This document shows positions 53,093-62,914 of a DNA stretch of 64,000 bases, in pieces. Source of the DNA: Tenacibaculum sp. 190524A05c. GTDB taxonomy: Bacteria > Bacteroidota > Bacteroidia > Flavobacteriales > Flavobacteriaceae. Within the stretch, counting starts at the first letter, position 1. Every line of letters starts with the position of its first letter. Location of the stretch: assembly GCF_964036595.1 (NCBI RefSeq), contig NZ_OZ038523.1:958501-1022500 (forward strand), given 5' to 3'. The position numbers and the translations under genes were made by a program. The notes under the pieces are model-generated. The model was not told where the DNA came from. It saw only the letters and a list, made by a program, of their open reading frames with translations, and did no database searches.

Positions 53093-56000
53093 TTATTTAA
53101 CAACCTTAATCCATTGTCCTTGGGTTCTTGCTAAATAATCATTATCATACATTGCTTCACCTTGCACACCTGGTAAGTAATAATCTCCTAGATAAGAAGC
53201 ATTCAATACTACTTTAAACGTTTTAGATTGATACTTATTTAGTGTAAAGTAATTACTAATACTAGCATCTCTAATATCTGTATAATCTACAGCATCAGAA
53301 GTTGTATTACTACCAAAGTCGGTAAAACGTGTATTTACAACTTCCCAACCAGAAGGTAAATATTGAGTTAATGCAATATTCTCTACTTTCTGATCTGTTG
53401 AGTTTTTAATTCTGATTTCAGCAACAAAGTTTGTTCCTTGAGATAAGTTCGAAACATCAATACTACTTCCATTCTTATCTTTATAAACTATAGAAACATC
53501 TAAGTTTTTCTGAACCACTTTTTCCTGTCCAACAGGTAAAATTCCTTTGTTATATAATCTTACGTATAACACTCCACCAGAAGTATTTTTGATCTTAAAA
53601 GCATTCTGTTTTTTCAACCCTTGTAAATCTTTCAGTACTAAAGATTTCGCTGATGTAATTCCGTTTACAGCTCCGTTAAATGTGTAATCTGCAGTTATTC
53701 CAGAATTATCACCATTCTTTAATGCATATTTAGAAATAGCCATTAAACTATAAGCAGTAGTTTGAGTACTTAACCATCTAGAACTTGAAAGACTTTCCGC
53801 AACATCCTTAGCTAATTTAATTGCTTTCACATCATCTCCTAATAAAGTATAAGTTTCTAGAGCCATTGCTTTGTTTCTTGTTTCTGAACCATAATAGTAA
53901 TAATAACGTTTAGTATATCGTTCTTCAGAAAGGTTATTCAATATTGTTTTTGCTATTGAACCTTTTCCTATTAAAGCATAAGCCGCCGCTAAACTTCTTT
54001 TTGCTTGATTTGAAATTCCTTTTGTTTCTCTCAAGCGGTTCATAGAAGCTAAATCTGGACTATTGGCTAAACATAAAGTATATAATCTATATGCTTGAGC
54101 TAATTCGTTTCTATAATATCTTTCAGATCTATGTCTCCAATTTCTAGCTGTAATCTTTTGATAATTAATCCACTTTGATTTAAAACCAATTGGTAATGCA
54201 TATCCTTTTTTAGAAGCTTCAATTAAGAAATGTCCTGCATAAGACGTTCCCCAATCATTTGTGTAACTAGATCCTGGCCAATACGACAATCCACCATTTG
54301 ATTTTTGGAAACCTGATAATCGTTGAATCGCTGCTTTCACATTTCTATCGATAGATTTTTGTTTCTCTGCTGATAAATCGAATAACTCCGTAAAGTATAA
54401 TTGTGGGAACGCACCTGAAGTTGTTTGTTCAACACATCCATGCGGATAACGGATTAAATATTGCAAACGACTCGTAAAGTTCATAGGTGGTAATGACGAA
54501 AGTTCAATACTTGCTGCATTTGTACCTTGAGTTCCGAAAGTTGCAAAATCTAATGTTTTCTCTTCATTTGCTTGAAGTACTATTTCTTTTACATCTGTAG
54601 TAACTGGATTTGGATTTAAAACATCAATTTCTACTTCATAAAATGCCTTTTCTGAACCTGAACTTGCCTCTACTCTAACTTTACCTATTCCTTTAAAATC
54701 TTTAACTTTTAAAGTAAAATAAGCCATTTTTTCATCTGGTTGACTAAAAGCTAAGTTCTGTGTGTTACTTCCAACAATATCATACGCTTCGTTAGGCTTC
54801 ACTTCTACCTTTACATTTTTTACATTTTCCTTCATTGCAAAAACTGTAACTGGTAATGTAACCGTTTCTTGCGGTGTAATTTTACGCGGTAAAGATGCCA
54901 ATACCATGACTGGTTTACGAACGAAGGCTGTTTTATCATCTTTTCCGTAAGCTTCATTATTTGCATCAGAGGCAACCACCATAGCTCTAACCGAACCAAC
55001 ATAGTTTGGTATTTTTACGCTATGTGTTTTTACTTCTCCAGAACCTAATTTAAAAGGTCCTAAGAATTTCACCATTGGTTTAAAACGATTCGCTTTTTTA
55101 TTTTTACTTCCAGCTTCTGCTTCATCTCCACCAATACTTAAAATTTGATTCACTTTTCCTCCATAAGCTCCAATTACATCATCAAAAATATCCCAAGTTT
55201 TTACACCTAAAGACTGTCTTGCATAAAATGTATGCCACGGATTTGGAGTTTTGAATCTTGTTAAATCTAATAAACCTTCATCAACAATTGCAACAGTATA
55301 GGTCATAGGTTTTGAGTTTACCTCTTTTACTCTAAATGTTGCTGTACTTTCTGGTTCTAATTCATCAGCCAATTGAATTTGTGGTTCCAATTTCGTTTTC
55401 GGGTTACTAACCAATAATGGAATAGAACCATACATACGAATTGGTAAATCATTTTCTGTCTGTCCATGTTTCTGTAATAACGATATGTTCACAAATACAT
55501 TCGGAGTATAGGAATCTAATACAGGGAAACTAAACTCAGTTTGCTTATCTTTTGTATCTACCCAGAAATAATCTAAAACTTCTGTTCCGTTTTCAATTGT
55601 GATTAAAGCTCTTCCTCCCTCAGAAGAAGGGAATTTAACTGTTGCCTTTTCATTAACATTATAAGCATCTTTATCACTAGAGAACACCAACATTGTAGCA
55701 TTCGTTTTATCTTGACTTCCTCTTTTCTTTCCATACCAAGAAGGCCAGTCAAAATAAACTACAGAAGATGTTACGTGATTACTCTTCTTATCTTTTACTT
55801 TAATTAAAAATCTTCCCCAGTCATTCTTGTCTATCTTTAAATTGAATGATCCTTTTCCTGTTGAATTTGTAGAAACTTGTTTCGTTGTATATCTATCATG
55901 ATATCTAGATCCATCGTAATAAGATAATCCATTTTCTGAAGAATTCCACCACCATCTCCAACTCAATTTATACACTTCAACTTCTAAGTTATTGGCAATT

Positions 56001-58597
56001 CCGTTTCCATCTTCACTAACAGAAGCTACGTTAAACGTATAATCTTGATCGGTAAATAAGTAGTTTTTAGATTGTTGTTCTTCTGCTTTATTTAAACCAG
56101 CATACGAACTATACGGAGAAGCTTTCATGCTAAACACATCTGTACTAAAATCACCTCCATTTTCATATACTTTAGTAATAAAAGTAGCCTTAACCATACC
56201 TGGAACTCTTGCCCCTAAGTTTGGTTTTTCTGTGAATTGGGTTTTACCTTCGTTATCTAAGTTGCCGGAAGCAATAGTATTTGTTGTTGTATTGAATCTT
56301 CTTGTAATATCATCAAAAGTATAATTTCCAAACTTCTCGAATGTGGTTGTAGTTTGTGTGAACTTCGATTCTATATCGTATTTTAAACCTCTTGCTATTG
56401 CTCCGTGTAACCATTTAACTTCAATATCTCCTTTTATTTCCTCAGAAGCTTTAACAACTTTATTGTCTGTATTGAACTTAATTTTTAATCGGTTTGGTTT
56501 TATCGTTTCAATTTTTAAGTTTTTATGAAACTTCGCCGCTCCAACATTTACTTTTACTTTCCAATTTCCGGTAATGGCATCTTGATCTGTTTTCGGACTG
56601 TAGGTGTATACATTCATTGCATTTTTATAAGCAACATGTCTGTCTATAATTTTTCCTTGAGGATTTACCAATTCAAATTTAATAGGATGTTTCTCCGGAA
56701 TTGGATTTGCTTTGTCATTTAAAACAAAAGATAAGAATAATTGATCTCCAGGTCTCCAAACTCCTCTCTCTCCATAAATAAAGCCTTTAATTCCTTTTTG
56801 TAATCTTGCTCCAGAAACATCAAACTTACTCATAGAAAGTGCATTTCCATCATTCAACTTTACGTAAGTTGTACTATTTGCATTAGAAACAGCAGCAAAA
56901 TAAGCTCCTTTTACTTGGTCAAATTCTGCGATTCCATCAGAATTCGAAGTTGAAGAAGTAATCACTTGTTTTTGTAAATTGATTAATTCAACTTTTGCTC
57001 CACTAATCGGTTGAGCTGTTGTTAAATCTGTAACCGCTACGAAAGTTTTATCGTTATTACCTTTCTTAACAATTGCTCCAATATTAGAAGCTAAAATATT
57101 AGTACTAATTTTAGTATCTCGGTAATATGAAACTTTACAAGGATCTTTTCTCTCATTCCAATTATACTCTTCGTAGTAATAATCGTCATAATACGAATAA
57201 CTTCTTTCTCTATCGAACTTTCTTGTGTCTATTTCCTTCTTTCCATAAACAATAGTTTCTTCACTTGTTTCACCATCACATGAATAATTAGAATACGATT
57301 TTGGGAATGACAATTCAACACGGTACATTGCTCCATTCTCAACATCTATTAAATCTGCTAAGTCAACAGCAAAAGCATTCGGTTGCGACAATTCTAAACC
57401 TTGATCTGAAAGATTTACGGTATACTTTGCAGTTGGTCTTCCTACATAACGTAAATCTCCTCTATTATTTAAATTGTTATTCTGTAAAAACTGAAGAACG
57501 TTGTTCTTATAAATTTTATACACTAAAACATCAACTGCCTTTAAATTGGTAGCTTTAAAGTTGATTTTTAAATTACTAGAATTCGGTAAGATAGTTCCAC
57601 TTTTAACAAACTTAATTTCAGGCTTTAACTGTGTGAAGTATAATGTACGTACCACATTATTTTTCAATGTATAACCTTCTGTATTTTTAATTCCTTTAAA
57701 TACTTCAATATCTAATTTAGTTTCTCTTGTATTTGTAGGATAAACAGTAACTACATTTCCTTTAATATTATAAGTGAAGACTTTAGTTCTAGTATCTACA
57801 AATTGAATTAAACCTTTAAGATTTTGAGATTCATTTAACACATCTGAAAAGTGAATTTCCACACGTTTCTTTCCTTGATCAAATACATCAAAAGACAGTA
57901 CTTTAAAGTTAGATTTCCCAGTAATTGTTAGATCTCTTTCTCCTTTAGAATCTGAATTGATACTACTTCCGTTCCATGAAACTAATAATGATTTATCATC
58001 ATCAAAACGTTTTAAACTATCAATCTTAAATTGAACAGTTGATGTAAAATCATCAACTACATCAAAGGTAATTTCTTTAGCCTTTCCATCATATTTAGAT
58101 TTGATAACCTCTGTTAGTTTTTTACCATCAAAAACATCACTTGCTGTTAATGTTCCTTCTACGTAATACCAATCCTTATCATAAATTGAAGGGGAATTTA
58201 AGGAAACTCCAAAATTCAATTCTTTGGTTTTTAAATTTAGGGTGAACGTTTCAAGGTCTTTTTCAACATCATTGTATAACTTGTCTAAATGTAAACTCAA
58301 GTTATACTCCTTGTTACTTTCTAATTTTGATTCTGGTATAAACGATAAAATATTATCTTCTAAAATCACTTTACCTTTAACTTTTGGTGATAGAGAAATT
58401 ACATCATCCAAAACCTTATCTACATCAACTTCTTTATTCAAATAAAATTTAAGATTAGGAACTACTGAAATAGACTTTTGCGGATAAACACTGATGTAAT
58501 TACTAAATGCATTAACATCACTTTCTACTTTTTCTTTTTTCTTACAACTGATAATTGTAACAAACACAATTAGTAGACTATAAATAAGTTTTTTCAT
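53093..58597 (-). CDS. bacterial alpha-2-macroglobulin, lipoprotein with thioester
   Basis: 1834 residues. Lipobox VFVTIISCKKKEKVE anchors it, probably in the periplasm. N-terminal Ig-like and MG domains (YISVYPQKSISVVPNLKFYLNKEVD), macroglobulin domains with RGVWRPGDQLFLSFVLND, an MG7-like region, then the A2M family signature ...LDLTRFKTPNPWHTFYARQSLGV and PNYVGSVRAMVVASDANNEAYG. The thioester motif GCVEQ (in YPHGCVEQTTSG) is present, followed by the alpha-helical TED (NVKAAIQRLSGFQKSNGGLSYWPG). Such proteins trap incoming proteases and protect the cell envelope, often partnered with PBP1C. A -7 element TAATTTTG lies at 58631-58638 on the minus strand. Confidence 0.95.
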   Translation of the reverse strand: MKKLIYSLLIVFVTIISCKKKEKVESDVNAFSNYISVYPQKSISVVPNLKFYLNKEVDVDKVLDDVISLSPKVKGKVILEDNILSFIPESKLESNKEYNLSLHLDKLYNDVEKDLETFTLNLKTKELNFGVSLNSPSIYDKDWYYVEGTLTASDVFDGKKLTEVIKSKYDGKAKEITFDVVDDFTSTVQFKIDSLKRFDDDKSLLVSWNGSSINSDSKGERDLTITGKSNFKVLSFDVFDQGKKRVEIHFSDVLNESQNLKGLIQFVDTRTKVFTYNIKGNVVTVYPTNTRETKLDIEVFKGIKNTEGYTLKNNVVRTLYFTQLKPEIKFVKSGTILPNSSNLKINFKATNLKAVDVLVYKIYKNNVLQFLQNNNLNNRGDLRYVGRPTAKYTVNLSDQGLELSQPNAFAVDLADLIDVENGAMYRVELSFPKSYSNYSCDGETSEETIVYGKKEIDTRKFDRERSYSYYDDYYYEEYNWNERKDPCKVSYYRDTKISTNILASNIGAIVKKGNNDKTFVAVTDLTTAQPISGAKVELINLQKQVITSSTSNSDGIAEFDQVKGAYFAAVSNANSTTYVKLNDGNALSMSKFDVSGARLQKGIKGFIYGERGVWRPGDQLFLSFVLNDKANPIPEKHPIKFELVNPQGKIIDRHVAYKNAMNVYTYSPKTDQDAITGNWKVKVNVGAAKFHKNLKIETIKPNRLKIKFNTDNKVVKASEEIKGDIEVKWLHGAIARGLKYDIESKFTQTTTTFEKFGNYTFDDITRRFNTTTNTIASGNLDNEGKTQFTEKPNLGARVPGMVKATFITKVYENGGDFSTDVFSMKASPYSSYAGLNKAEEQQSKNYLFTDQDYTFNVASVSEDGNGIANNLEVEVYKLSWRWWWNSSENGLSYYDGSRYHDRYTTKQVSTNSTGKGSFNLKIDKNDWGRFLIKVKDKKSNHVTSSVVYFDWPSWYGKKRGSQDKTNATMLVFSSDKDAYNVNEKATVKFPSSEGGRALITIENGTEVLDYFWVDTKDKQTEFSFPVLDSYTPNVFVNISLLQKHGQTENDLPIRMYGSIPLLVSNPKTKLEPQIQLADELEPESTATFRVKEVNSKPMTYTVAIVDEGLLDLTRFKTPNPWHTFYARQSLGVKTWDIFDDVIGAYGGKVNQILSIGGDEAEAGSKNKKANRFKPMVKFLGPFKLGSGEVKTHSVKIPNYVGSVRAMVVASDANNEAYGKDDKTAFVRKPVMVLASLPRKITPQETVTLPVTVFAMKENVKNVKVEVKPNEAYDIVGSNTQNLAFSQPDEKMAYFTLKVKDFKGIGKVRVEASSGSEKAFYEVEIDVLNPNPVTTDVKEIVLQANEEKTLDFATFGTQGTNAASIELSSLPPMNFTSRLQYLIRYPHGCVEQTTSGAFPQLYFTELFDLSAEKQKSIDRNVKAAIQRLSGFQKSNGGLSYWPGSSYTNDWGTSYAGHFLIEASKKGYALPIGFKSKWINYQKITARNWRHRSERYYRNELAQAYRLYTLCLANSPDLASMNRLRETKGISNQAKRSLAAAYALIGKGSIAKTILNNLSEERYTKRYYYYYGSETRNKAMALETYTLLGDDVKAIKLAKDVAESLSSSRWLSTQTTAYSLMAISKYALKNGDNSGITADYTFNGAVNGITSAKSLVLKDLQGLKKQNAFKIKNTSGGVLYVRLYNKGILPVGQEKVVQKNLDVSIVYKDKNGSSIDVSNLSQGTNFVAEIRIKNSTDQKVENIALTQYLPSGWEVVNTRFTDFGSNTTSDAVDYTDIRDASISNYFTLNKYQSKTFKVVLNASYLGDYYLPGVQGEAMYDNDYLARTQGQWIKVVK

Positions 58598-58671
58598 GGT
58601 TAAAGGTTTCTTTTTCTATGAGTTGAATTCCAAAATTAACAAAATACTCGACAAATAGGACTGAGATTTAC

Positions 58672-58679
58672 TATTTTTG
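58672..58679 (+). promoter_or_regulatory. -7 element of the miaE promoter
   Basis: TATTTTTG (TAnnTTTG) 32 bases upstream of the start at 58712. Confidence 0.45.
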
Positions 58680-58711
58680 TCCACTATTTTACAACGAGCG
58701 ATTTTAAAATT

Positions 58712-59293
58712 ATGTTAGGATTAAAATTTGAAACTGAAACTTCTTGGGTAGATGTTGCTAGTAACGGTTTAGAACAATTATTAACTGATCATGCTTTTGC
58801 AGAAATAAAGGCCTCTGGAAATGCAACTTCTATTATTATAAATTACTCCGAAGAAACTGAATTGGTTAAAGACATGAGTGATATTGCCATCGAGGAAATG
58901 GAACATTTTAGAATGGTACATAATGTAATGATCGAAAGAGGAATGGTTTTAGGTCAAGCAACAAAGAATGATTACGCTTTAAATCTTCAGAAGTTTTTCC
59001 CAAAAGTTCATGATAGAAAAGAAGCTCTTGTGCATCGTTTATTAGTTGCTGCTCTTATTGAAGCAAGAAGTTGTGAACGTTTTAAGGTTTTTGCTGACAA
59101 TATGAAAGATGAGCAATTATCTAAATTTTATACTGACTTAATGATTTCAGAAGCAAATCATTACACATTATTTTTAGGATATGCTAGAAAGTATATGGAT
59201 AGAGAAATAGTTGATAAAAAATGGAATGATTTATTAGCTTTTGAAGCTGAAATGATGAAAAACAGAGGTACTTTAGCTAAAGTACATGGATAA
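58712..59293 (+). CDS. miaE: tRNA-(ms2io6A37) hydroxylase
   Basis: 193 residues, ferritin-like diiron protein. The Glu/His pairs on the four helices are visible: SIIINYSEETELVKDMSDIAIEEMEHFRMVHNVM (EEMEH, ExxH) and LIEARSCERFKVFAD with LMISEANHYTLFLGYAR (EAxxH). Catalyses hydroxylation of 2-methylthio-N6-isopentenyladenosine at tRNA position 37. Length fits the family, and the N-terminus is complete. Transcribed from its own -7 element; the DUF4268 gene follows 57 bases later. Confidence 0.9.
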   Translation: MLGLKFETETSWVDVASNGLEQLLTDHAFAEIKASGNATSIIINYSEETELVKDMSDIAIEEMEHFRMVHNVMIERGMVLGQATKNDYALNLQKFFPKVHDRKEALVHRLLVAALIEARSCERFKVFADNMKDEQLSKFYTDLMISEANHYTLFLGYARKYMDREIVDKKWNDLLAFEAEMMKNRGTLAKVHG

Positions 59294-59350
59294 TGTTCAA
59301 TAATCATTGAACGATTATCAATAGTCAATTTGAACTGATAACTAAGATTA

Positions 59351-59788
59351 ATGTTTTCTAAAGAAGAATCAGCACGTATACGTAAAGAGTTTTGGACGAG
59401 TTTTGGAAAATCTTTTCCAAGAAAGTGGTTGTTGTACAATACTAAAATAAAAGGGTTTTCCTTTAAGTTTCAAGCTGATAGAAAAAAGGCTTTTGTTTGT
59501 TTAGATCTTGAGCATCCTGATGAAGTTGCTAATGAATTATTATACGATCAATTATTAGCTTTACAACAAATTCTTGAAACAGAATATTTACCAGAAGTTA
59601 TCTTTGATGATGCCCACCAATTAGAAAGTGGAAAATATATTCGTCGTATTTACGTTTTACACGATACAAAGTTTAGTATTCATAATAAAAATACTTGGAG
59701 AGATTGTTACGAGTTCTTTGTAGAAACTATGAATCAATTCGAACTATTTTACTATGAATATGAAGACTTTATAAAACAAGCAATTTAA
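59351..59788 (+). CDS. DUF4268 family protein
   Basis: 145 residues, cytoplasmic. Opens MFSKEESARIRKEFWTSFGKSFPRKWLLYNTKIKGFSFKF and continues with KKAFVCLDLEHPDEVANELLYDQLLALQQIL, GKYIRRIYVLHDTKFSIHNKNTWRDCYEFFVETMNQFELFYYEYEDF; this is a familiar DUF4268 pattern. The fold resembles nuclease-like domains in some annotations, but no catalytic residues are evident here and function is unknown. Follows miaE, with an AT-rich repeat-like spacer (59294-59350), and precedes the CAP lipoprotein by 11 bases. Confidence 0.85.
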   Translation: MFSKEESARIRKEFWTSFGKSFPRKWLLYNTKIKGFSFKFQADRKKAFVCLDLEHPDEVANELLYDQLLALQQILETEYLPEVIFDDAHQLESGKYIRRIYVLHDTKFSIHNKNTWRDCYEFFVETMNQFELFYYEYEDFIKQAI

Positions 59789-59799
59789 ATCCCCTTAAT

Positions 59800-60276
59800 A
59801 TGAAATGCATTAAAAACATTTTCTTCATCTGTTTAGTTGTACTAATTGCAGGATGTAGTTCTGACTCTGAAAATGAAGGAATCTTAGCTGACAACACTTC
59901 AGCTACTTCTTATGAAAAAGAAATTCTGGATTTAATTAACAATCATAGAACTAGCAATGGCTTATCTAAACTTGAAATTTTAGATATCATAAAAACACAA
60001 ACCAATGCTCACACGGATTATATGATTAATGCTGGTGTAATATCACATGACAAATTCAGTGAAAGAAGTAGTTATTTACAAGCTAATGCACAAGCTAAAG
60101 GAACGGCTGAGAATGTAGCTTCTGGATATTCAACTGCTCAATCGGTTACAAATGGTTGGATTAATAGCGATGGACATCGTAAAAATATAGAAGGAAATTA
60201 TACACATTTTCATTTAACAGCTAAACAAAGCGCTGCAGGTAAATGGTATTACACTAATATATTTATTCGTCAATAA
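59800..60276 (+). CDS. CAP-domain (SCP/PR1-like) lipoprotein
   Basis: 158 residues. Lipobox FICLVVLIAGCSSDSENEG. CAP domain begins YEKEILDLINNHRTSNGLSKL; conserved residues are visible in NAHTDYMINAGVISHDKF (His), AENVASGYSTAQSVTNGWINSDGHRKNIEGNYTHFHLT (the Glu-Asn, SxGHRxNI and His motifs). CAP proteins in bacteria bind lipids or metals or have uncertain roles in the envelope; a specific activity cannot be assigned. Likely in the same transcript as DUF4268 (11-base gap), ended by the terminator that overlaps the patatin stop. Confidence 0.9.
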   Translation: MKCIKNIFFICLVVLIAGCSSDSENEGILADNTSATSYEKEILDLINNHRTSNGLSKLEILDIIKTQTNAHTDYMINAGVISHDKFSERSSYLQANAQAKGTAENVASGYSTAQSVTNGWINSDGHRKNIEGNYTHFHLTAKQSAAGKWYYTNIFIRQ

Positions 60277-60295
60277 ATAAGAAATTCAAAAAATA

Positions 60296-60326
60296 AAAAC
60301 TCCTTAGACATAAGGAGTTTTTTTTG
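60296..60326. terminator. bidirectional terminator between the CAP and patatin genes
   Basis: AAACTCCTTA/TAAGGAGTTT stem with loop GACA and T-run on the plus strand. It overlaps the last codons and stop of the patatin gene (60304-60306), so the 3' coding end is part of the hairpin. Confidence 0.85.
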
Positions 60327-61065
60327 GTTTTAGTAGTTGCTGTTTGCAGTATTCATAGCTCATTTCAAAAATATCATCAATCTTGTGTTTATCTAAAACT
60401 TTATAGTTTTTAAGATATTGATGATCAATCATAACATCACAATACTTAAACTTTGATTGTGCTCGCTGATAACCATTAATGGCGAACAATCTGTTGATTA
60501 ATTGTTGTACTATTTCTCCTTCCGAATTATTATAACTTGTCATAGGAATGGCATAACTTCCGTAGATAAAATCACATGTGTCTAATAATGGCTCTACGTG
60601 AAAATTATCTAAAAGAGCACTGTCAACTAAATTTTTCCCTTGGTAATGCACAGGTTTAAAAAAAGTAGACAATGAGGCTGATGCTTTTAAAATAGTTAAA
60701 AGATCTCCTTCATTATAACTCACCATTTCTCCTGTTCCTATATCTACAGCACCAATGTGCAAATTCCCTTTTTCAAATCGTTTAGGTAAATAGTTTTGGA
60801 AACTACCGAACATATCATCAACAGACAGAATTCCTTTTTTTTTGAGTTTCTCAAAAGGCACACTAAGCCAATCTTCTTTTTTCATTATTGATAAAATCTC
60901 TTCCACAGAATATCCATGAGCATATAATGTACCAACACATGCACCCGCACTATTACCAGAAATTACATTTGGTCTCTCTCCTATTTCTTCAAGGTTTTTC
61001 AATAATCCTAAATGAGCTGTTGCTAATGCTCCCCCTCCTGATAATACAATTCCAATCTTCTTCAT
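60304..61065 (-). CDS. patatin-like phospholipase
   Basis: 253 residues, no signal peptide. Oxyanion motif GIVLSGGGALATAHLGLLKNLEE and nucleophile elbow ISGNSAGACVGTLYAHG (GxSxG-type Ser) are intact. The usual Asp of the DG(G/A) motif is represented by YQGKNLVDSALLDNFHVEPL (D-S in place of D-G), a mild divergence. Hydrolyses acyl esters of phospholipids or similar lipids; cytosolic or peripheral membrane. It lies 5 bases downstream of an acyl-CoA dehydrogenase gene, so a two-gene fatty-acid unit under the TetR operators is likely: the phospholipase would release acyl chains and the dehydrogenase would start their beta-oxidation. Confidence 0.9.
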   Translation of the reverse strand: MKKIGIVLSGGGALATAHLGLLKNLEEIGERPNVISGNSAGACVGTLYAHGYSVEEILSIMKKEDWLSVPFEKLKKKGILSVDDMFGSFQNYLPKRFEKGNLHIGAVDIGTGEMVSYNEGDLLTILKASASLSTFFKPVHYQGKNLVDSALLDNFHVEPLLDTCDFIYGSYAIPMTSYNNSEGEIVQQLINRLFAINGYQRAQSKFKYCDVMIDHQYLKNYKVLDKHKIDDIFEMSYEYCKQQLLKPKKTPYV

Positions 61066-61070
61066 AGCTA

Positions 61071-62831
61071 TTAATCTAAAATGTAATCTGCTAACCGTCT
61101 TCTCTCTTCTTTTACATTTACATGAGGAAATCTTAAGTATTTATTGCGAGCAAGAATTAATGATGAAGCTTCTTTCTCTGTTTCAAAACAAGCGATTAGT
61201 TCATTCATACTATTAGAAATTTTAGCAAATACATCAAATGCGATAATGTTCAAATTGGCGAAATGAATTTCTTCATTTAGCATGTTTTCTAATTGTAATT
61301 TTTGAATTCTCAGTAAAGTACTTTCTAACACATAAACTTGAATAAGAAGATCTGAAATGTGCATAGATATCTCTTGTTCTTCCTCTAACTTCTGCATAAA
61401 TTTCTGTAAACAAATACCTGAAACGAAAACTGCAAGAGACTTTAGATTATCTGTAAACTGTTGGAACTTTTCAAGTGTATTCAAACTGTATTCTACTGAA
61501 TCATTATTAATTTCTGCATATACTTTAGAAAATGCAGACATTACATCTAGCTCTCCTTTCATACCTTTTTTTACAAACTCTTTGATGATAACTAATCTGT
61601 TGATTTCATTAGTTCCTTCATATATCCTACTAATTCGTAATGATCGATATAAATGCTCAATAGGACAATCTGCAGAGAATCCCATTCCTCCATAAATCTG
61701 AATTCCTTGATCAATAATAAAATCTTGCGCTTCCGAACCAAATACTTTTACAATTGCACTTTCAATACTAAATTCTTTCAATGAATTGATCTTAGCATTC
61801 GAAAAAGTTTCTCCTTTTGTTGTTAACTCTTCCCTAAGAATATCGATATCATTACCCAATCTGAATACTGCTGATTCGATAGCGAAAATATATGCACTCA
61901 TTCTGGCCAATTTATCCTTTATTGCTCCAAAACTGCTTATAGTTTTTCCAAATTGTTCTCTTTGTTTTGCGTATTCTTTAGCATGTTGAACTACTTTATT
62001 TCCTACTCCAATACAAGAAGCACCTAACTTAATTCGACCTGTATTTAACGTATTCAAACCTATTTTCAATCCTTTATTTCGTTCACCTAAAAGATTTTCT
62101 TTAGGAACTTTTACATTCTCAAAAAATACCTGACATGTACTCCAACCCGAAAATCCCATTTTCTTCTCTTCAGGACCAATTGTAATCCCACCAAAAGCTT
62201 TCTCAACTACAAACGCAGATAAATTCTTATCATCTTCTATTTTAGCGAATACAATAAATATGTCTGCAATTCCTGCATTAGAAATCCATGCTTTTTGACC
62301 GTTTATACTAAAGTTTCCTTCCTCATCTAAAGTTGCTTTTGTCTTCCCAGAATTTGCATCACTTCCAGCATTCGGTTCGGTTAATGCAAAGGCAGAAAGC
62401 AATTCTCCAGCAATCATTTTTGTAAGATACTTTTCTTTTAAAAAATCAGATCCATATAAAAATACTGGAGCAATTCCAATACTAGTTTGAACACCTAAAG
62501 CTCCTGTGAATGAATATCCTTTACTCATTGTAGTTGTAAAATGTAATACATCTTTAAATGACATATCCATTCCTCCATATTTCTCAGAAACCTCTAATCC
62601 TAAAAAACCTAATTCGCCACATTTTTGAATTAATTCAGGTCCAACTTGAATGGCTTCAGGAGTTTCCATAAACTCTAATCTATTTTCGATTTCATTTTTT
62701 ATGAAACTTGTTCCTGCATCATGCATCATTTTAGCTTCTTCCAAAATAAGTTCTTTTATATAAAAGGATGACAATTCTGTAGGTTGAATTAAAAACGTTC
62801 CTCCTTTTGTCTGTAGTTCTAATGTGTTCAT
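61071..62831 (-). CDS. acyl-CoA dehydrogenase (long, with C-terminal extension)
   Basis: 586 residues. FAD-dependent first step of fatty-acid beta-oxidation. N-terminal helical domain, then FALTEPNAGSDANSGKTKATL and GQKAWISNAGIADIFIVFAK (FAD and substrate binding), SGWSTCQVFFENVKVPKENLLGE, then QREQFGKTISSFGAIKDKLARMS and YGGMGFSADCPIEHLYRSLRISRIYEGTNEINRLVI, where the catalytic Glu sits in the YEGTNEI block. A ~190-residue extra C-terminal region follows, typical of the larger bacterial ACADs. Divergent from the TetR gene; a minus-strand TATATTTG -7 element (62872-62879) and a palindromic operator (62852-62869) precede it. Confidence 0.95.
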   Translation of the reverse strand: MNTLELQTKGGTFLIQPTELSSFYIKELILEEAKMMHDAGTSFIKNEIENRLEFMETPEAIQVGPELIQKCGELGFLGLEVSEKYGGMDMSFKDVLHFTTTMSKGYSFTGALGVQTSIGIAPVFLYGSDFLKEKYLTKMIAGELLSAFALTEPNAGSDANSGKTKATLDEEGNFSINGQKAWISNAGIADIFIVFAKIEDDKNLSAFVVEKAFGGITIGPEEKKMGFSGWSTCQVFFENVKVPKENLLGERNKGLKIGLNTLNTGRIKLGASCIGVGNKVVQHAKEYAKQREQFGKTISSFGAIKDKLARMSAYIFAIESAVFRLGNDIDILREELTTKGETFSNAKINSLKEFSIESAIVKVFGSEAQDFIIDQGIQIYGGMGFSADCPIEHLYRSLRISRIYEGTNEINRLVIIKEFVKKGMKGELDVMSAFSKVYAEINNDSVEYSLNTLEKFQQFTDNLKSLAVFVSGICLQKFMQKLEEEQEISMHISDLLIQVYVLESTLLRIQKLQLENMLNEEIHFANLNIIAFDVFAKISNSMNELIACFETEKEASSLILARNKYLRFPHVNVKEERRRLADYILD

Positions 62832-62851
62832 TTTTAGTATAATTTGATTTT

Positions 62852-62869
62852 TTAGGCATTTTAGCCTAA
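62852..62869. promoter_or_regulatory. palindromic TetR operator, left copy
   Basis: TTAGGCATTTTAGCCTAA: TTAGGC-N6-GCCTAA inverted repeat, just downstream of the acyl-CoA dehydrogenase -7 element and 21 bases before its ATG. An 18-base twin lies at 62897-62914. Confidence 0.75.
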
Positions 62870-62871
62870 TT

Positions 62872-62879
62872 CAAATATA
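62872..62879 (-). promoter_or_regulatory. -7 element of the acyl-CoA dehydrogenase promoter
   Basis: Minus strand TATATTTG (TAnnTTTG). The left operator overlaps the expected transcription start, so bound repressor should block initiation. Confidence 0.55.
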
Positions 62880-62896
62880 TAAATTAATTTTAAAAA

Positions 62897-62914
62897 TTAG
62901 GCTATTTTGCCTAA
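62897..62914. promoter_or_regulatory. palindromic TetR operator, right copy
   Basis: TTAGGCTATTTTGCCTAA: the same TTAGGC-N6-GCCTAA arms as the left copy, 45 bases away centre to centre, overlapping the -7 element of the TetR gene. Confidence 0.75.
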
